Shown one piece after another: positions 7,475 through 15,298 of a stretch of DNA of 47,184 nt (the first letter of the stretch is position 1; each line of letters opens with the position of its first letter). The position numbers were made by a program, and so were the translations under genes. The notes below the pieces were generated by a model. That model did not search any database, was not told the origin of the DNA, and saw only the letters and a list, made by a program, of their open reading frames with translations. Origin of the DNA: Mucilaginibacter sp. L294 (GTDB lineage: Bacteria; Bacteroidota; Bacteroidia; Sphingobacteriales; Sphingobacteriaceae); the NCBI RefSeq assembly GCF_001636615.1, contig NZ_LGEK01000034.1:1-47184 (forward strand). Direction: 5' to 3'.

Positions 7475-8658
7475 GCTTTTTTGAATGAAATGGTAAATGA
7501 TGTGCCCTTGTTAACTTCACTATTAAATTTTATACTCCCCTGCATCAACTCGGTGTAGCGTGCAACAATATTTAGCCCAAGGCCGGTACCCGGTATATTA
7601 CCGGTGTTATGCGCCCTGAAAAAAGGCTCGAAAAGGTGTTTTTGGTCTTTTTCGGGAATACCAATGCCGTTATCTTTAATGATAACAGTACAGCCTGTAT
7701 CGCTTATCTCAGTGTTAAATTCTATGAAAGTGTTTTCGCCCGAGTATTTGATGGCATTGGCTATTAAATTAAATACGCAGTTCTTCAGCAGGTTTTGATC
7801 CAGCTTAATCATGCTTTCTTTACCGGTATGCTGGTAAATAATGTGTTGATTTTGCTTGGCTACCATCTGCATCTCCTCTGTTATCTCTTCGGATAGCTTC
7901 ACGAGGTCAAATTCCGAAAATGTTGGTTCAACCTTACCGGCTTCCAGTTTTTCGAGTGAAAGGAAATCATTTAGGATAGTGGTTAGGTTACCTACCGCGT
8001 TTTTTATCTTACCAACGTGTTTGGTGATATTATCGCTGCTAAAGGCTTGCGCATATTTATCAACAAGCGATGCCGAAAGCTGTATAGCACTTAATGGCGT
8101 ACGGAACTCATGCGAGGCCATAGATACGAAACGACTTTTCAACTGACCCAGTTCTTTTTCTTTCTCCAATGACAGGCTAACCTCCTCTTTGGCATTTTGC
8201 AGGGCCATCACCGTTTCTTTTAAGGATTGGGTACGTTCTTCAACCAGGTCTTCCAAATGTGCGGCGTAATCCCTTAGTTGCTCCTCTGCTTCTTTTTGTT
8301 TGCTCAGGTCATGAATAAAGCCCGTGTATATTTTTCGGCCAGAGTAAGCAACCTCGCTTACCCCTAATCTAAAAGGAAAGGTAGTTCTGTCTTTACGCAG
8401 GCCGGTAACCTCGCGCCCTATACCAATAATGTGAGGGACACGGGTGTGCTGGTAACGTTTAATATACTCATCGTGCTGGTCGCGATCTGGCGGGGGCATT
8501 AAAAAAGAAACGTTTTTACTTATAACCTCTTCGGGGGTGTAGCCAAATAGCGTGCATGCAGCCGGGTTAATAGATTCTATCAATCCCCGCTCATCTATCG
8601 TGATGATGCCATCAATAGCATTTTGAATGATGGCTTTTAGTAGCGCCGCGTTTTCCAT
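7471..8658 (-). CDS. FixL-like PAS sensor histidine kinase, candidate heme oxygen sensor
   Basis: The 395-residue protein has an N-terminal PAS domain (about 5-125), a coiled-coil linker (about 125-170), the phosphoacceptor H-box (MASHEFRTPLSAIQ) and a HATPase domain (N box, DNGIGIP and GTGLGLNI). There is no membrane segment, so it is a soluble sensor. The PAS segment contains H62, R68, H76 and R82 at the same spacing as Bradyrhizobium FixL H200, R206, H214 and R220, including the proximal heme histidine and the distal arginine. This supports heme binding and oxygen sensing, though residue conservation alone is not proof. It is divergent from the LOG gene and coupled to the REC-CRP regulator. 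Confidence 0.9.
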   Translation of the reverse strand: MENAALLKAIIQNAIDGIITIDERGLIESINPAACTLFGYTPEEVISKNVSFLMPPPDRDQHDEYIKRYQHTRVPHIIGIGREVTGLRKDRTTFPFRLGVSEVAYSGRKIYTGFIHDLSKQKEAEEQLRDYAAHLEDLVEERTQSLKETVMALQNAKEEVSLSLEKEKELGQLKSRFVSMASHEFRTPLSAIQLSASLVDKYAQAFSSDNITKHVGKIKNAVGNLTTILNDFLSLEKLEAGKVEPTFSEFDLVKLSEEITEEMQMVAKQNQHIIYQHTGKESMIKLDQNLLKNCVFNLIANAIKYSGENTFIEFNTEISDTGCTVIIKDNGIGIPEKDQKHLFEPFFRAHNTGNIPGTGLGLNIVARYTELMQGSIKFNSEVNKGTSFTISFKKA

Positions 8659-8740
8659 AAAAACTAAGTTACCCCTTTACAACTAACATCCGGTAAATAT
8701 CATGCTCCCGTTGCTTTAAAAATGTAATATCCTTCATGTC

Positions 8741-8764
8741 AAAAAGTGACTTGCATCACTTTTT
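8741..8764. promoter_or_regulatory. Strong CRP/FNR-type palindrome in the kinase/LOG divergent region
   Basis: AAAAAGTGA and TCACTTTTT are 9-bp perfect arms around CTTGCA; the core is TGA-N6-TCA (8747-8758). It lies 88 bp before the kinase ATG. On the minus strand a weak -7-like TACATTTT follows after 20 bp instead of 23. It may mediate autoregulation of the kinase operon or act as a second site for the LOG promoter. Confidence 0.6.
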
Positions 8765-8808
8765 TTAGCGATATACTGGCATGAATTGACATGCCCCACT
8801 TTTAAATG

Positions 8809-8851
8809 TGATGCAGGTCATCTGCCCTCATAGTTGCATTGTCCACCTTTA
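8809..8851 (+). promoter_or_regulatory. CRP/FNR-type site and -7 element of the LOG-family operon
   Basis: TGATGCAGGTCA (8809-8820) is followed by exactly 23 bp and CACCTTTA (8844-8851), then 19 bp to the ATG. The -7 element deviates from TAnnTTTG at its ends, as expected for an activator-dependent promoter. Confidence 0.8.
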
Positions 8852-8870
8852 CATAAGTTAAACAAACACA

Positions 8871-9593
8871 ATGACCAATAATACCGAGATACAATTTCTT
8901 GACGGGCCACACTCCAGGTTAAAAGAGTTGAAGTTTACCATACAAACCATGATTGACCTGATACGAGGGCTTCGGGCATTGCATTTTGTAGGGCCATGTA
9001 TCACTTTTTTTGGGTCGGCACGCTTTAAGGATGATCACCCATATTACCAACTTACACGTGATGCCGCGGCGGCCTTTGCAAAAATGGGTTTTACCATTAT
9101 AACAGGTGGCGGCCCCGGCCTGATGGAAGCTGCTAACCGTGGCGCTAAAGATGCCGGCGGTTATTCTGTAGGCTGCAATATTCAGTTGCCTGTTGAGCAA
9201 AAGCCAAACCTGTACCTGGATAAATGGGTGTATATGAGCCACTTTTTTTTACGTAAAGTACTATTGGTAAAATACTCGTTCGCCTTTGTAGTAATGCCTG
9301 GCGGTTACGGTACGCTTGATGAATATTTTGAAGCGCTTACACTTATTCAAACCCATAAAATAAAAGATTTCCCTATTATCATTTTTGGAAAGGAATATCA
9401 TCAAGAGTTGATAGCGCACATAGCTGTTATGAAACGCGATGGCACTATTGGTACGGATGATGAGAAATTTTACCTGGTGACGGATGATATAAACGAAGCT
9501 GCGGAGCTGATCAGGGAGAGGAGCATTAAACAATTTGGGCTAAAGCCAAAACGTAATTACAGGCCCTTTAGCTGGCTGTTTGAACATAAATAA
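8871..9593 (+). CDS. LOG-family protein (TIGR00730-type nucleotide phosphoribohydrolase)
   Basis: The 240-residue protein carries the two signatures of the LOG/lysine-decarboxylase-like fold, GGGPGLMEAANRGA and the catalytic PGGYGTLDE loop. Characterised members release the base from cytokinin riboside 5'-monophosphates; related bacterial proteins cleave other nucleotide monophosphates. The substrate here cannot be read from sequence. It leads a two-gene unit with a small helical protein and has one of the strict 23-bp-spaced CRP/FNR-type promoters, so it probably acts in the low-oxygen/stress response. The family call is secure, the role is not. Confidence 0.88.
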   Translation: MTNNTEIQFLDGPHSRLKELKFTIQTMIDLIRGLRALHFVGPCITFFGSARFKDDHPYYQLTRDAAAAFAKMGFTIITGGGPGLMEAANRGAKDAGGYSVGCNIQLPVEQKPNLYLDKWVYMSHFFLRKVLLVKYSFAFVVMPGGYGTLDEYFEALTLIQTHKIKDFPIIIFGKEYHQELIAHIAVMKRDGTIGTDDEKFYLVTDDINEAAELIRERSIKQFGLKPKRNYRPFSWLFEHK

Positions 9594-9606
9594 AACCAAT
9601 ATATAT

Positions 9607-10026
9607 ATGGAAACTTTAAATGTGCTATCTGCACGTTCGCTACAGTATTATGTAATGGCCGAACATTGGGCATCTGACCTTGAATTTTTTAGAATCGAAA
9701 GCATTTTTTTTGATAAACTCGCCAGCGAATACTTCATTGCGATAGGAGAGGTGTCTGGAACAGAAGCTTTGTACCACGTGTTAAATAAAATTAGCCGCTT
9801 AAAAGAGGATGAGCAGGCCACTGCCAAAATGCTTACAGAACAGTTGCAACAACTGGAGCTGATGGCAGAAGATTTTATACCCGAAAATATTGATAGCATA
9901 CAGGGTAAACAGGTGCAATTGGAATACCTTATCACCAACTTAACACGCGAGTTCAGGGAAGTTAAAAAGGAACTGTTTTTAACAATAGAGCGTGTTATAA
10001 AAGAAAGTAAGAAACCTGCTAAATAA
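9607..10026 (+). CDS. Small helical protein of unknown function
   Basis: The ATG at 9607 (METLNVLSARSLQYYVMAEHW) is preferred to the in-frame ATG at 9580, because the earlier one overlaps the LOG gene and starts in an Asn/Lys-rich unlikely segment. The product is 139 residues, predominantly helical and charged, with Leu/Glu-rich heptads at about 55-125 that suggest a helical bundle or coiled coil. No signal peptide, membrane segment or known motif is seen. It lies 13 bp after the LOG gene and before a terminator, so it is part of that operon. I do not recognise the family. Confidence 0.75.
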   Translation: METLNVLSARSLQYYVMAEHWASDLEFFRIESIFFDKLASEYFIAIGEVSGTEALYHVLNKISRLKEDEQATAKMLTEQLQQLELMAEDFIPENIDSIQGKQVQLEYLITNLTREFREVKKELFLTIERVIKESKKPAK

Positions 10027-10055
10027 ACCATCCTTGCATCATAAACCAAATACAG

Positions 10056-10087
10056 AGGCGCCATAGGTTTTATGTGCGCCTTTTTTG
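10056..10087 (+). terminator. Intrinsic terminator after the LOG operon
   Basis: AGGCGC (10056-10061) pairs with GCGCCT (10076-10081), with further CAT/ATG pairing inside, followed by a run of seven T. It closes the LOG two-gene unit. Confidence 0.8.
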
Positions 10088-10115
10088 TTTTGCTGCGTTA
10101 GGTCAGCTTATTGGG

Positions 10116-10158
10116 TGATCCTTGTCACTATTTAACCGTGCTGCATATCAGACCTTTA
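10116..10158 (+). promoter_or_regulatory. CRP/FNR-type site and -7 element of the L,D-transpeptidase gene
   Basis: TGATCCTTGTCA (10116-10127; GTGA-N6-TCAC with one extra base per arm) is followed by 23 bp and GACCTTTA (10151-10158), then 19 bp to the ATG. The geometry is identical to the LOG, Usp and ldhA promoters. Confidence 0.8.
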
Positions 10159-10177
10159 CATTGCAAAACAAAGAGTT

Positions 10178-11665
10178 ATGAAAAAGCAGATGAGTATAAA
10201 CGATTACCATGGGTTAAGTTACAAAGCCAATACTTTACTGTTGGTATGCCTGTTCCTTTTAACGTTAATGCTCGCTGTATTTACGGGCAAAGCCGCCGAT
10301 AAGCAGTTGCTCAATAAAACCCCCAACAAAGGACTTGCTGATGAAATAGCAAGGCAGCTTGATAAAGAAAAGCTGCCTTTAAATTTTCCGTTATCTGTAA
10401 AGCGGTTTTATCAGCAGCGACAGTTTAACCAAAGCTGGATTGTTAAGGAAGCAGATGCCGGGCAAACCTGGGCAGCTATGCTCATGATAGATTGCGTTTT
10501 ACAGTTCGGGCTTAATCATGCCGATTATCACCCCAACGAGTTATTGTACAGTAAACTGCATGATATATTAGAACGACCCACGGAGGTTCCGCTTAATCAG
10601 CAGGCCCGTTTCGAAATTATGCTAACGGATGCTATGCTATCGTTTGCAAACAATCTTCATTTTGGTAAATATAACCCGCAATATCCTGCTTCAAAAATAG
10701 ACAAAGGCGCTTTAATTTTTGATGCTATCGGCCTGGTTAGTAAAGCCATGCTTAGTAAAGATTTTATGCAGATTGTTGTTAGCGCACAGCCGCAAAATAA
10801 ACTATACCAGGCCCTTCAATCCCGGATGCATACGGTGGCCGGTGCACAGTTAGGCGATTGCTATGAATTCCCCGAGGCGGATGTGCGTAAAATGGCCCTA
10901 AACATGGAACGTTTAAGGTGGGCTGCTTTAGATACAGACAATTTTGTGCAGGTTAACATCCCATCTTATAAACTTAGCGTTTACCACACCGGAATGATAG
11001 ATACTTTTAGAGTTGTAGTAGGTAAACCCGCCAACCCAACACCAACTTTAAGCAGTACCATCAAATACTTTACTACCGCCCCCGAGTGGAGAGTACCACA
11101 AACGATATTTGTAAAAGAATTATTGCCAAAGGCTATTAAAGACACAGCATACCTAACCAACAATCACTACGCCATTTATAACAATGGAGGGATACTGATC
11201 AATCCTAACAAAATTTACCTCCAGAAAATCAAACAATCTCCGCAACGCTATTACGCAACGCAATCAGCCGGATGCGATAATGCACTTGGCCGGGTGGTGT
11301 TCAGGTTCGCGAATATTTACGATATCTATTTACATGATACACCCGAACAAGATCTGTTCTACAGGCAAAACCGTGCCTTTAGCCATGGCTGTATCAGGGT
11401 GCAAAATGCTGTTAAACTGGCTGAAATATTATTAACCAATAACAGTGTGAAAACAACAGTGCTGGTAATGGAAACAGCTATAGATAGGGGTACCCGGAAA
11501 AATTTCTTTCTGAAAAAGCCTGTACCTATTGCCGTTACTTATTTAACCTGCGAAATAGTTGATGGTACACTTGTGGTTTATAATGATGTGTACGGCCTGG
11601 ATAAAAGCCTTGATATGCTTTTGTATAAAAAGGGCGACCCAACCCTTAATATAAGCCAAAACTAA
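10178..11665 (+). CDS. L,D-transpeptidase (YkuD/YcbB-like), membrane anchored
   Basis: The 495-residue protein has an N-terminal hydrophobic segment (about 18-40) that anchors or exports it, a scaffold region of about 230 residues, and a YkuD catalytic domain (about 265-440). The active-site motif HGCIRVQNA supplies the cysteine nucleophile and histidine. L,D-transpeptidases make 3-3 crosslinks in peptidoglycan or attach proteins to it. The large N-terminal part matches the YcbB subgroup rather than short LDTs. It is a single-gene unit whose promoter carries the shared regulatory palindrome, which suggests wall remodelling as part of the low-oxygen or stationary response (inference). Confidence 0.88.
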   Translation: MKKQMSINDYHGLSYKANTLLLVCLFLLTLMLAVFTGKAADKQLLNKTPNKGLADEIARQLDKEKLPLNFPLSVKRFYQQRQFNQSWIVKEADAGQTWAAMLMIDCVLQFGLNHADYHPNELLYSKLHDILERPTEVPLNQQARFEIMLTDAMLSFANNLHFGKYNPQYPASKIDKGALIFDAIGLVSKAMLSKDFMQIVVSAQPQNKLYQALQSRMHTVAGAQLGDCYEFPEADVRKMALNMERLRWAALDTDNFVQVNIPSYKLSVYHTGMIDTFRVVVGKPANPTPTLSSTIKYFTTAPEWRVPQTIFVKELLPKAIKDTAYLTNNHYAIYNNGGILINPNKIYLQKIKQSPQRYYATQSAGCDNALGRVVFRFANIYDIYLHDTPEQDLFYRQNRAFSHGCIRVQNAVKLAEILLTNNSVKTTVLVMETAIDRGTRKNFFLKKPVPIAVTYLTCEIVDGTLVVYNDVYGLDKSLDMLLYKKGDPTLNISQN

Positions 11666-11721
11666 TCCGTACTTAATAACACCTATAAATGACCAGGGTT
11701 ACAAAAAATAACCGCTGTATA

Positions 11722-11764
11722 TGACAACCATCATTTTTTAAATGAATGCATAGCGGCAATTTTG
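11722..11764 (+). promoter_or_regulatory. CRP/FNR-type site and -7 element of the universal stress protein gene
   Basis: TGACAACCATCA (11722-11733; ATGA-N6-TCAT) is followed by 23 bp and CAATTTTG (11757-11764), then 19 bp to the ATG. A second degenerate site, TGACCAGGGTTA, lies at 11690-11701. Confidence 0.8.
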
Positions 11765-11783
11765 GAGTATAATAATCTTTAAA

Positions 11784-12638
11784 ATGAAAACGATACTTGT
11801 GCCAACGGATTTTTCGCCCTCAGCCAACAACGCTGCAAAATATGCGCTTAAGATCGCTCAAAAAGTAAAAGCAAACATTAAACTTTGCAATACTATAAAA
11901 GTTCCTGGAGAATCTGTTTTGGCGGCACAAGTTGCATGGCCTCTGGAAGATATAGAACATTTAAAAGACGGATCAGCAGTGGAACTGATCTATCTTAAGG
12001 AGGTTCTGATTCAACAAATAGATATAGATAACGAAAGCAGCGGTTTCCGGCCGCAAATACAGCATTCAACCGGCGTAGGCAATGTGACAGATTATATTAG
12101 GGATATTGTTTATGATGACCATATAAACCTGGTGGTAATGGGGATGTCTGGAACTAATATGTTTTCGCGTTTTGTACTGGGAAGTAACAGCCGCGACCTG
12201 ATCAAAAAGGCCGATTTTCCATTGTTGCTTATACCTAAAAATCATATTTATTCCCCAATAAAAAAAATAGGATTTGCTACCGATTTAAGTGAAACTGATA
12301 TTGATGTTCTGCATTCGCTTGCCAATTTTGCCAGATGTTTTAATGCAGAGATACTTATTAGTCATGTTTTGCATACTTCGGAGCAGAAACAGGTAGATGC
12401 ATTTTTAAGCGACGTAACCTGTAAAGTTGATTACCCTAAAATTTATTACCGCAGCCTGCAAAGTGATGGGGTGAATGATGGTTTGCAATGGCTTACGGAG
12501 AACGGCCAGGTAGATGTGTTAGTTATGGTGCATCGTAGCCATAATCTTTTTGATAACAGTTTTACTCAAAAGCTTGCCGTTAAAAGTAAGGTGCCATTAA
12601 TGGTACTGCCGGATGCGTTTGATAAGTTTTTAATGTGA
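11784..12638 (+). CDS. Tandem universal stress protein (two UspA domains)
   Basis: The 284-residue protein has two UspA-like domains. The first (about 1-151) begins KTILVPTDFSPSANNAAKYAL and ends with the nucleotide-binding loop GMSGTNMFSRFVLGSNSRDL followed by PLLLIPK. The second (about 157-284) starts KKIGFATDLSETD and has a degenerate loop (VHRSHNLFDNSF), so ATP binding there is doubtful. Two-domain Usp proteins are common in Bacteroidota and often respond to oxygen limitation or stasis. The promoter belongs to the local CRP/FNR-type set. It is monocistronic; short palindromes follow (12698-12711 and 12714-12726) without a clear T-tract. Confidence 0.9.
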   Translation: MKTILVPTDFSPSANNAAKYALKIAQKVKANIKLCNTIKVPGESVLAAQVAWPLEDIEHLKDGSAVELIYLKEVLIQQIDIDNESSGFRPQIQHSTGVGNVTDYIRDIVYDDHINLVVMGMSGTNMFSRFVLGSNSRDLIKKADFPLLLIPKNHIYSPIKKIGFATDLSETDIDVLHSLANFARCFNAEILISHVLHTSEQKQVDAFLSDVTCKVDYPKIYYRSLQSDGVNDGLQWLTENGQVDVLVMVHRSHNLFDNSFTQKLAVKSKVPLMVLPDAFDKFLM

Positions 12639-12729
12639 GTTGATATAGATAATAGAGTAAGTATTGTGCTGGCTTGTCAGCCTCAATATTTAACAGGTAG
12701 CCTATAGGCTAACAGCTCGTAGAGCTTAA

Positions 12730-13536
12730 TTACCAACCCTTTATGGCTCCACCCTTAAAGGCTACCTCAGCTGCTGCAGCTACTTCTGGGGATTGATAAG
12801 CTTTTACAAAACTCTTCACATTATTCTGTGTTTGGTTATCCGCTCTTGATACAATAATATTTACATAAGGGGATTTTTCATCTTCCACAAATATACCATC
12901 CCGTTTAGCTACCAAACCCGCCGGGCCGGCAAATGTGTTGTTAATTATGGCTATAGTAACGTTCTGGTCATCTAATGCCCTGGGCAATTGAGGTGCTTCC
13001 AGTTCCAAAATTTTCAAGTTTTTGGGATTATCAGTTATATCGTTTAGGGTTGGCAGTAAACCCACCCCGTTTTTGAGTTTTAAAAGGCCTGCATGTTGTA
13101 GTAACAGTAGTGATCTTCCGCTATTGGTAGGGTCATTAGGGATAATAATGGTATTACCATCTTTTACCTCATCAATCCGCTTTATTTTACGGGAATACCC
13201 GGCCAAAGGATAAACGAAAGTGTTTCCCAATATCGCAAATTTATAGCCCCTTTGCTTAGCCTGTACATCCAGATAGGGCTTATTTTGAAACACATTAAGG
13301 TCAAGGTCCCCTTGGCTCAAAGCTTCATTTGGTAATACATAATCATTAAACTGAACCAGATCTACCTCAAGCCCATAACGTTCTTTTGCTACTTTTTGTG
13401 CGGCCTGCGCTACGGTAAATTCAGGCCCTGATTCTACACCAACTTTTATGTGATTTGAATTATTTGTTTGTGCTTTGCGGCCGCATCCAAAGCTTAATAA
13501 TAGCGCCGCCAAAGGAAGGATCAATTTGTTTTTCAT
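12730..13536 (-). CDS. metQ: D/L-methionine ABC transporter substrate-binding lipoprotein
   Basis: The 268-residue NlpA/MetQ-family protein has a lipobox (LLLSFGC), so it is a lipoprotein facing the periplasm. The family fold is indicated by VGVESGPEFTVAQAA, the QFNDYVLPNEALSQGDLDLNVFQN segment in shorter overlapping parts, and the IPNDPTNSGRSLLLLQ region. It delivers methionine to MetN-MetI and is the last gene of the set, 19 bp after metI. With a nearby encapsulated cysteine desulfurase it adds to a sulfur-amino-acid theme. Confidence 0.92.
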   Translation of the reverse strand: MKNKLILPLAALLLSFGCGRKAQTNNSNHIKVGVESGPEFTVAQAAQKVAKERYGLEVDLVQFNDYVLPNEALSQGDLDLNVFQNKPYLDVQAKQRGYKFAILGNTFVYPLAGYSRKIKRIDEVKDGNTIIIPNDPTNSGRSLLLLQHAGLLKLKNGVGLLPTLNDITDNPKNLKILELEAPQLPRALDDQNVTIAIINNTFAGPAGLVAKRDGIFVEDEKSPYVNIIVSRADNQTQNNVKSFVKAYQSPEVAAAAEVAFKGGAIKGW

Positions 13537-13555
13537 ATTTTATTTAAAGTTTGAA

Positions 13556-14212
13556 CTATTTACGGTGATCTGTTCTTTTTGAAAGGAAATCTCCTGTAGC
13601 TTGAATAATAAATACCAGTACCACCAGTAATACCAGTACAGTGTTCATGACCGCCGCATCGTAGCCTACATAACCATACTGGTAACCAATCTGTCCTAAT
13701 CCGCCTGCTCCAACTGCGCCGCCCATGGCCGAGTAGCCTACCAATGTTATCAGGGTAATTGCGGCGCTGTTTATTATTGACGGGAGTGCCTCGGGTAATA
13801 ATACTTTTTCTATAATTTGAAAAGGTGTGGCCCCCATTGCCCTGGCTGCTTCAATTAATCCGTTGGGTATTTCTAACAAACTATTTTCAACCATACGGGC
13901 AATAAAAGGTGCGGCGCCAATACTTAAAGGAACCAGCGCCGCCTGGACGCCTATGGATGTACCTACCAGCAATCTTGTAAATGGGATCATCCATACGATC
14001 AGAATAATAAAAGGAACGGAGCGGAAAATATTCACAAGAATAGATAGAACCCGATTTAAAGCCCGGTTTTGTAATATCTGTTCCTGCCGTGTCATAAAAA
14101 GCATTACACCAGTTGGCAGGCCCAAAACGAAACCAAAAAAACCAGACAGAAAAGTCATGATGATCGTTTCTCCCAAACCCCTTACGATGATCCATATCAT
14201 TGAATCAGACAT
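13556..14212 (-). CDS. metI: Methionine ABC transporter permease
   Basis: The protein has 218 residues from the ATG at 14212 ([12 protein letters not shown]). That start overlaps the metN end by 8 bp and avoids an N-terminal extension not usual for MetI. Five hydrophobic segments and the permease coupling loop ([22 protein letters not shown], containing the EAA-type GA.P...I..VLLP pattern) are visible. It forms the inner-membrane channel with MetN ATPase and MetQ. The order metN-metI-metQ is standard. Confidence 0.92.
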   Translation of the reverse strand: MSDSMIWIIVRGLGETIIMTFLSGFFGFVLGLPTGVMLFMTRQEQILQNRALNRVLSILVNIFRSVPFIILIVWMIPFTRLLVGTSIGVQAALVPLSIGAAPFIARMVENSLLEIPNGLIEAARAMGATPFQIIEKVLLPEALPSIINSAAITLITLVGYSAMGGAVGAGGLGQIGYQYGYVGYDAAVMNTVLVLLVVLVFIIQATGDFLSKRTDHRK

Positions 14213-15236
14213 ATCCAAGTACCTCCACATCAATGTTTTTTTGTTTGTAATAATCCAATGATTTTCTCGTGTTGTCTTCAGAGCCCGCGATTTCGATCAG
14301 CATAATGCCGTATTTTACGCCACCAGTGTAATCCATTTGCGCACTGATGATATTGTTGTCAACATTAAATAATCTACTGGCTTCTGATAGTATTGTAGCT
14401 TGTGCCGATCTCCCGGTAAATTCAAGCCTTACAACTGGATGTTTAATGCCATCTGATACAGCCGAAAGCCTCTGTTCATATTCAATAGGCAGGGTTGTAT
14501 GGATAGCCGAGGCAATAAATTTTTTTGTAAGATCAGCTTCCGGAAATGAAAATACTTGGCTTACTGAGCCTCTTTCTATAAGTTCTCCATCACTGATGAT
14601 CGCAACTTCGTCACATATTGCTTTTACTACGCTCATTTCATGAGTGATCAATAAAATGGTGATATTAAAACGCAGGTTAATGTCTTTCAATAATTCGAGG
14701 ATAGATCTGGTTGTAGCAGGGTCAAGCGCGCTTGTAGCTTCATCGCAAAGAAGTACTTTGGGGTTGCTGGCGAGAGCCCTGGCAATTGCCACGCGCTGCT
14801 TTTGACCGCCGGACAAATTTGCGGGATATTCGTTTGATTTCTCCGATAGCCCAACAAGGTCCAGCAATTCCGTCACTCTATTAGCTATCTGGACTTTGGC
14901 TATGCCGTCTAATTCTAATGGTAAGGCTATGTTTTCAGATACGGTGCGGGAAGACAGCAAATTGAAATGCTGAAATATCATACCTATTTGGCGCCTTGCC
15001 AAAGCCAGTTGGCGCGATGTAAGATTACTCAGTGTTTGACCGTTAACTATTACTTCTCCCGAGGTTGGCTTTTCCAGTAGGTTTACGCACCGTAGTAATG
15101 TACTTTTACCGGCCCCGGAAGCACCTATTACGCCCAGAATGCGGCCTTGAGAGACTGATAACGATACGTCTGAAAGTGCTGTAACTGTATTGTTATTTTT
15201 AAAAAATGTTTTAGTAATGCTTTTCAGCTCTATCAT
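14205..15236 (-). CDS. metN: Methionine ABC transporter ATP-binding protein with NIL domain
   Basis: The 343-residue ATPase shows Walker A (GASGAGKST), Q-loop, the ABC signature [15 protein letters not shown], Walker B ([13 protein letters not shown]) and the H-loop. The C-terminal 75 residues form the NIL (ACT-like) domain, which in E. coli MetN binds methionine and inhibits transport, so product inhibition is expected. Its ATG overlaps the stop of a 21-codon ORF by 4 bp (ATGA), which in turn overlaps the stop of the thioredoxin gene, so the whole set is likely one translationally coupled operon. Confidence 0.94.
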   Translation of the reverse strand: MIELKSITKTFFKNNNTVTALSDVSLSVSQGRILGVIGASGAGKSTLLRCVNLLEKPTSGEVIVNGQTLSNLTSRQLALARRQIGMIFQHFNLLSSRTVSENIALPLELDGIAKVQIANRVTELLDLVGLSEKSNEYPANLSGGQKQRVAIARALASNPKVLLCDEATSALDPATTRSILELLKDINLRFNITILLITHEMSVVKAICDEVAIISDGELIERGSVSQVFSFPEADLTKKFIASAIHTTLPIEYEQRLSAVSDGIKHPVVRLEFTGRSAQATILSEASRLFNVDNNIISAQMDYTGGVKYGIMLIEIAGSEDNTRKSLDYYKQKNIDVEVLGYV

Positions 15237-15298
15237 TGTTTAGGTTCTTTAGCACGGGGTATCACCATCGTTAGTAATAAATTTATTGCCCTTTTCAT
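15233..15298 (-). CDS. 21-codon linking ORF between thioredoxin gene and metN
   Basis: The frame [25 protein letters not shown] starts on an ATG overlapping the upstream stop (ATGA) and ends in a stop overlapping the metN ATG (ATGA). Both junctions have the classic translation-coupling form, which is hard to explain by chance in a 58-bp gap. It may be a small hydrophobic peptide or simply a device that carries ribosomes into metN. No family is recognisable. Confidence 0.5.
   Translation of the reverse strand: MKRAINLLLTMVIPRAKEPKQ

Noticed and set aside
10111..10302. 63-codon frame overlapping the L,D-transpeptidase start
   Set aside because: It runs through the regulatory site and promoter and overlaps the transpeptidase in another frame.
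12698..12726. Short palindromes TAGCC-TATA-GGCTA and AGCTC-GTA-GAGCT after usp
   Set aside because: Stems are only 5-7 bp and lack a T-tract, so I do not call a terminator.
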